Positions 13,801 through 14,919 of a stretch of DNA of 14,919 bases are shown piece after piece. This DNA comes from Terrimonas sp964445775 (GTDB taxonomy: Bacteria; Bacteroidota; Bacteroidia; Chitinophagales; Chitinophagaceae): NCBI GenBank assembly GCA_964445775.1, contig CAYUMH010000113.1, positions 1 through 14,919 on the forward strand, given 5' to 3'. The notes beneath the pieces are model-generated. The model worked only from the letters and a program-made list of their open reading frames with translations. It was not told the DNA's origin and searched no databases. The first letter of the stretch is position 1. The number at the start of each line of letters is the position of its first letter. Position numbers and translations under genes: made by a program.

Positions 13801-14788
13801 CGACCCCGCTGGGGTCGGATACTTATTTCTTGGATGTATTATAAACATATGATGCCGCTGGCATCAGAATACCTCTTGCGTTATGTTCATGTTGTTAACA
13901 GGCGGATGTTTGAATGCCTGAGATAACGGATCATTGTTCCAAATTAATACAGGTTTTATGATTTACAACGCCGATGTTCGACCCCGCTGGGGTCGGATAC
14001 TTATTTCTTGGATGTATTATAAACATATGATGCCGCTGGCATCAGAAGGGGGGCAATTGTTGATATAGGACTTATGAATGTTTAGCATTAGGGTGATATA
14101 TATATTGTTTGATGGATTTACTGGTTAAATGATTTTAATTATTTCGGAGGGATAACATATCGGAGGCAGAGCGAGTGTGTGCGACCCCGCTGGGGTCGGA
14201 TACTTATTTTTGGGGATGTATTATAAACATATGATGCCGCTGGCATCAGAAGGGGGGCAATTTTTGATATAAGGCTTATGAATGTTTAGCATTCGGGATA
14301 TATATTGTTTGATGGATTTACTGGTTGAATGATTCTTATTATTCCGGAGGGATGGCATATCATGGGGCCAGAGCGAGTGTGTACAACCCCGTTGGGGTCG
14401 GAGATATATTCGTATTGGGTGTGTTATAAATATATGATGGTGCTGACATCATAAAGGGGTTCACAATTGTTGATATAGGACGTAATAATGTTTAGCATTG
14501 GGGTGATATATATTGTTTGATGGCTTTACGGGTTGAATGATTTTTATTATCCCGGAGGGATAACATATCATGAGGCCAGAGCGAGTGTGTGCGACCCCGC
14601 TGGGGTCGGAGATGTATTTATGTTGGGTATGTTATAAATATATGATGCCGCTGGCATCAGAAAAACTATTGTGGAATAGCTGGCTCTAAGAAAAAGCATG
14701 TTAATCGGTTATCTATCTTTATCCCGGAGGGATAACATCTTTATAGCAAACGGGGATATAGCGAATGCGTACGACCCCGGAGGGGTCG
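13801..14788. repeat. Quasi-tandem array of hairpin-bearing repeat units (about 180-208 bp period)
   Basis: Six copies of hairpin A, CGACCCC-GCT-GGGGTCG or a variant, start at 13801, 13979, 14182, 14384, 14592 and 14772, so the unit spacing is 178, 203, 202, 208 and 180 bp. Each of the first five is followed about 35 bp later by hairpin B, GATGCC-GCT-GGCATC (13851, 14029, 14233, 14436 and 14644; the fourth is degenerate). Four units also carry hairpin C, ATCCC-GGA-GGGAT or a wobble variant (14141, 14341, 14549 and 14721). Linkers are AT-rich and largely conserved between units 2, 3 and 4 (for example TTATGAATGTTTAGCATT or close variants, then ATATATTGTTTGATGG). Copies are too alike along their whole length, including linkers, to be CRISPR. 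No open frame is conserved through the units. Function is unknown. Confidence 0.92.
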
Positions 14789-14919
14789 CATGTTTATTTG
14801 TATGACGGGGATTGTAAATCAGTATATAGGTACAATGCATGGCTGTTGGTATAACATTGTGAGCCATAGTAGTTCTATTGCTGAAGGGCTGCCGGATGCG
14901 GAGGGCGGCGACCAGCGGG

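Larger units (their letters stand above)
13604..14919. other. Gene-poor repeat region at the right end
   Basis: In 1.3 kb I see no convincing coding sequence. It contains a cluster of three small hairpins (13634-13710), then a quasi-tandem array of hairpin-bearing units from 13801 to 14788, then about 130 bp of unassigned sequence reaching the window edge. A frame from ATG 14835 stays open to the edge for 28 codons, too short to call. No transposase, integrase or tRNA is visible here. Confidence 0.75.

Noticed and set aside
13801..14788. CRISPR array
   Set aside because: The conserved part covers nearly the whole unit including the linkers, units are about 200 bp, there are no unique spacers of uniform length, and no cas gene is present.
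13801..14788. Integron attC cassette array
   Set aside because: Units carry no open frames, the hairpins are perfect short stems with triloops rather than attC-type imperfect long stems, and no integrase is seen.

Overview
The window looks like chromosomal DNA of a member of the Bacteroidota, most likely Chitinophagaceae or a close relative. This rests on the gene families (a Bacteroidota-type GH77 amylomaltase with two N-terminal starch-binding domains, a secreted GLPGLI/DUF4412-like protein, a secreted lumazine-binding-like NTF2 protein), the near absence of Shine-Dalgarno sequences, and dispersed palindromic repeats of a type I recall from that phylum. No rRNA, tRNA, CRISPR array or transposase was found.

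Left part (1-5410): surface polysaccharide genes. A 5'-truncated GT4-GT2 fusion glycosyltransferase is followed after 1 bp by an ABC-2 permease (Wzm type) and after 5 bp by its ATPase (Wzt type), clearly one operon. A convergent O-antigen ligase/polymerase-like membrane protein overlaps the ATPase stop by 4 bp. A divergent WaaE/KdtX-like GT2 lies beyond it. Together they suggest synthesis of a glycan on the cytoplasmic face, ABC-dependent export, and periplasmic ligation to lipid A-core or a similar acceptor.

Middle (5420-8661): a GAPDH-superfamily dehydrogenase whose substrate-site sequence resembles erythrose-4-phosphate dehydrogenase more than glycolytic GAPDH. Upstream of it are four tandem 30-bp repeats, then a TerC-family membrane protein. 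Divergent from terC is imidazolonepropionase (histidine degradation), which stands alone without other hut genes.

Right part (8662-13603): a secreted GLPGLI-like protein ending at a strong terminator, a large 4-alpha-glucanotransferase with its own strong terminator, a small Arg/Tyr-rich lipoprotein on the minus strand, and a divergent secreted lumazine-binding-like protein.

Right end (13604-14919): more than 1.3 kb without a convincing gene. It holds one set of short hairpins, then a quasi-tandem array of about 180-208 bp units, each built from short G/C hairpins with three-base loops set in AT-rich sequence. This array is the most unusual structure in the window. Its function is unknown, and a database search is needed to tell whether it is already catalogued.
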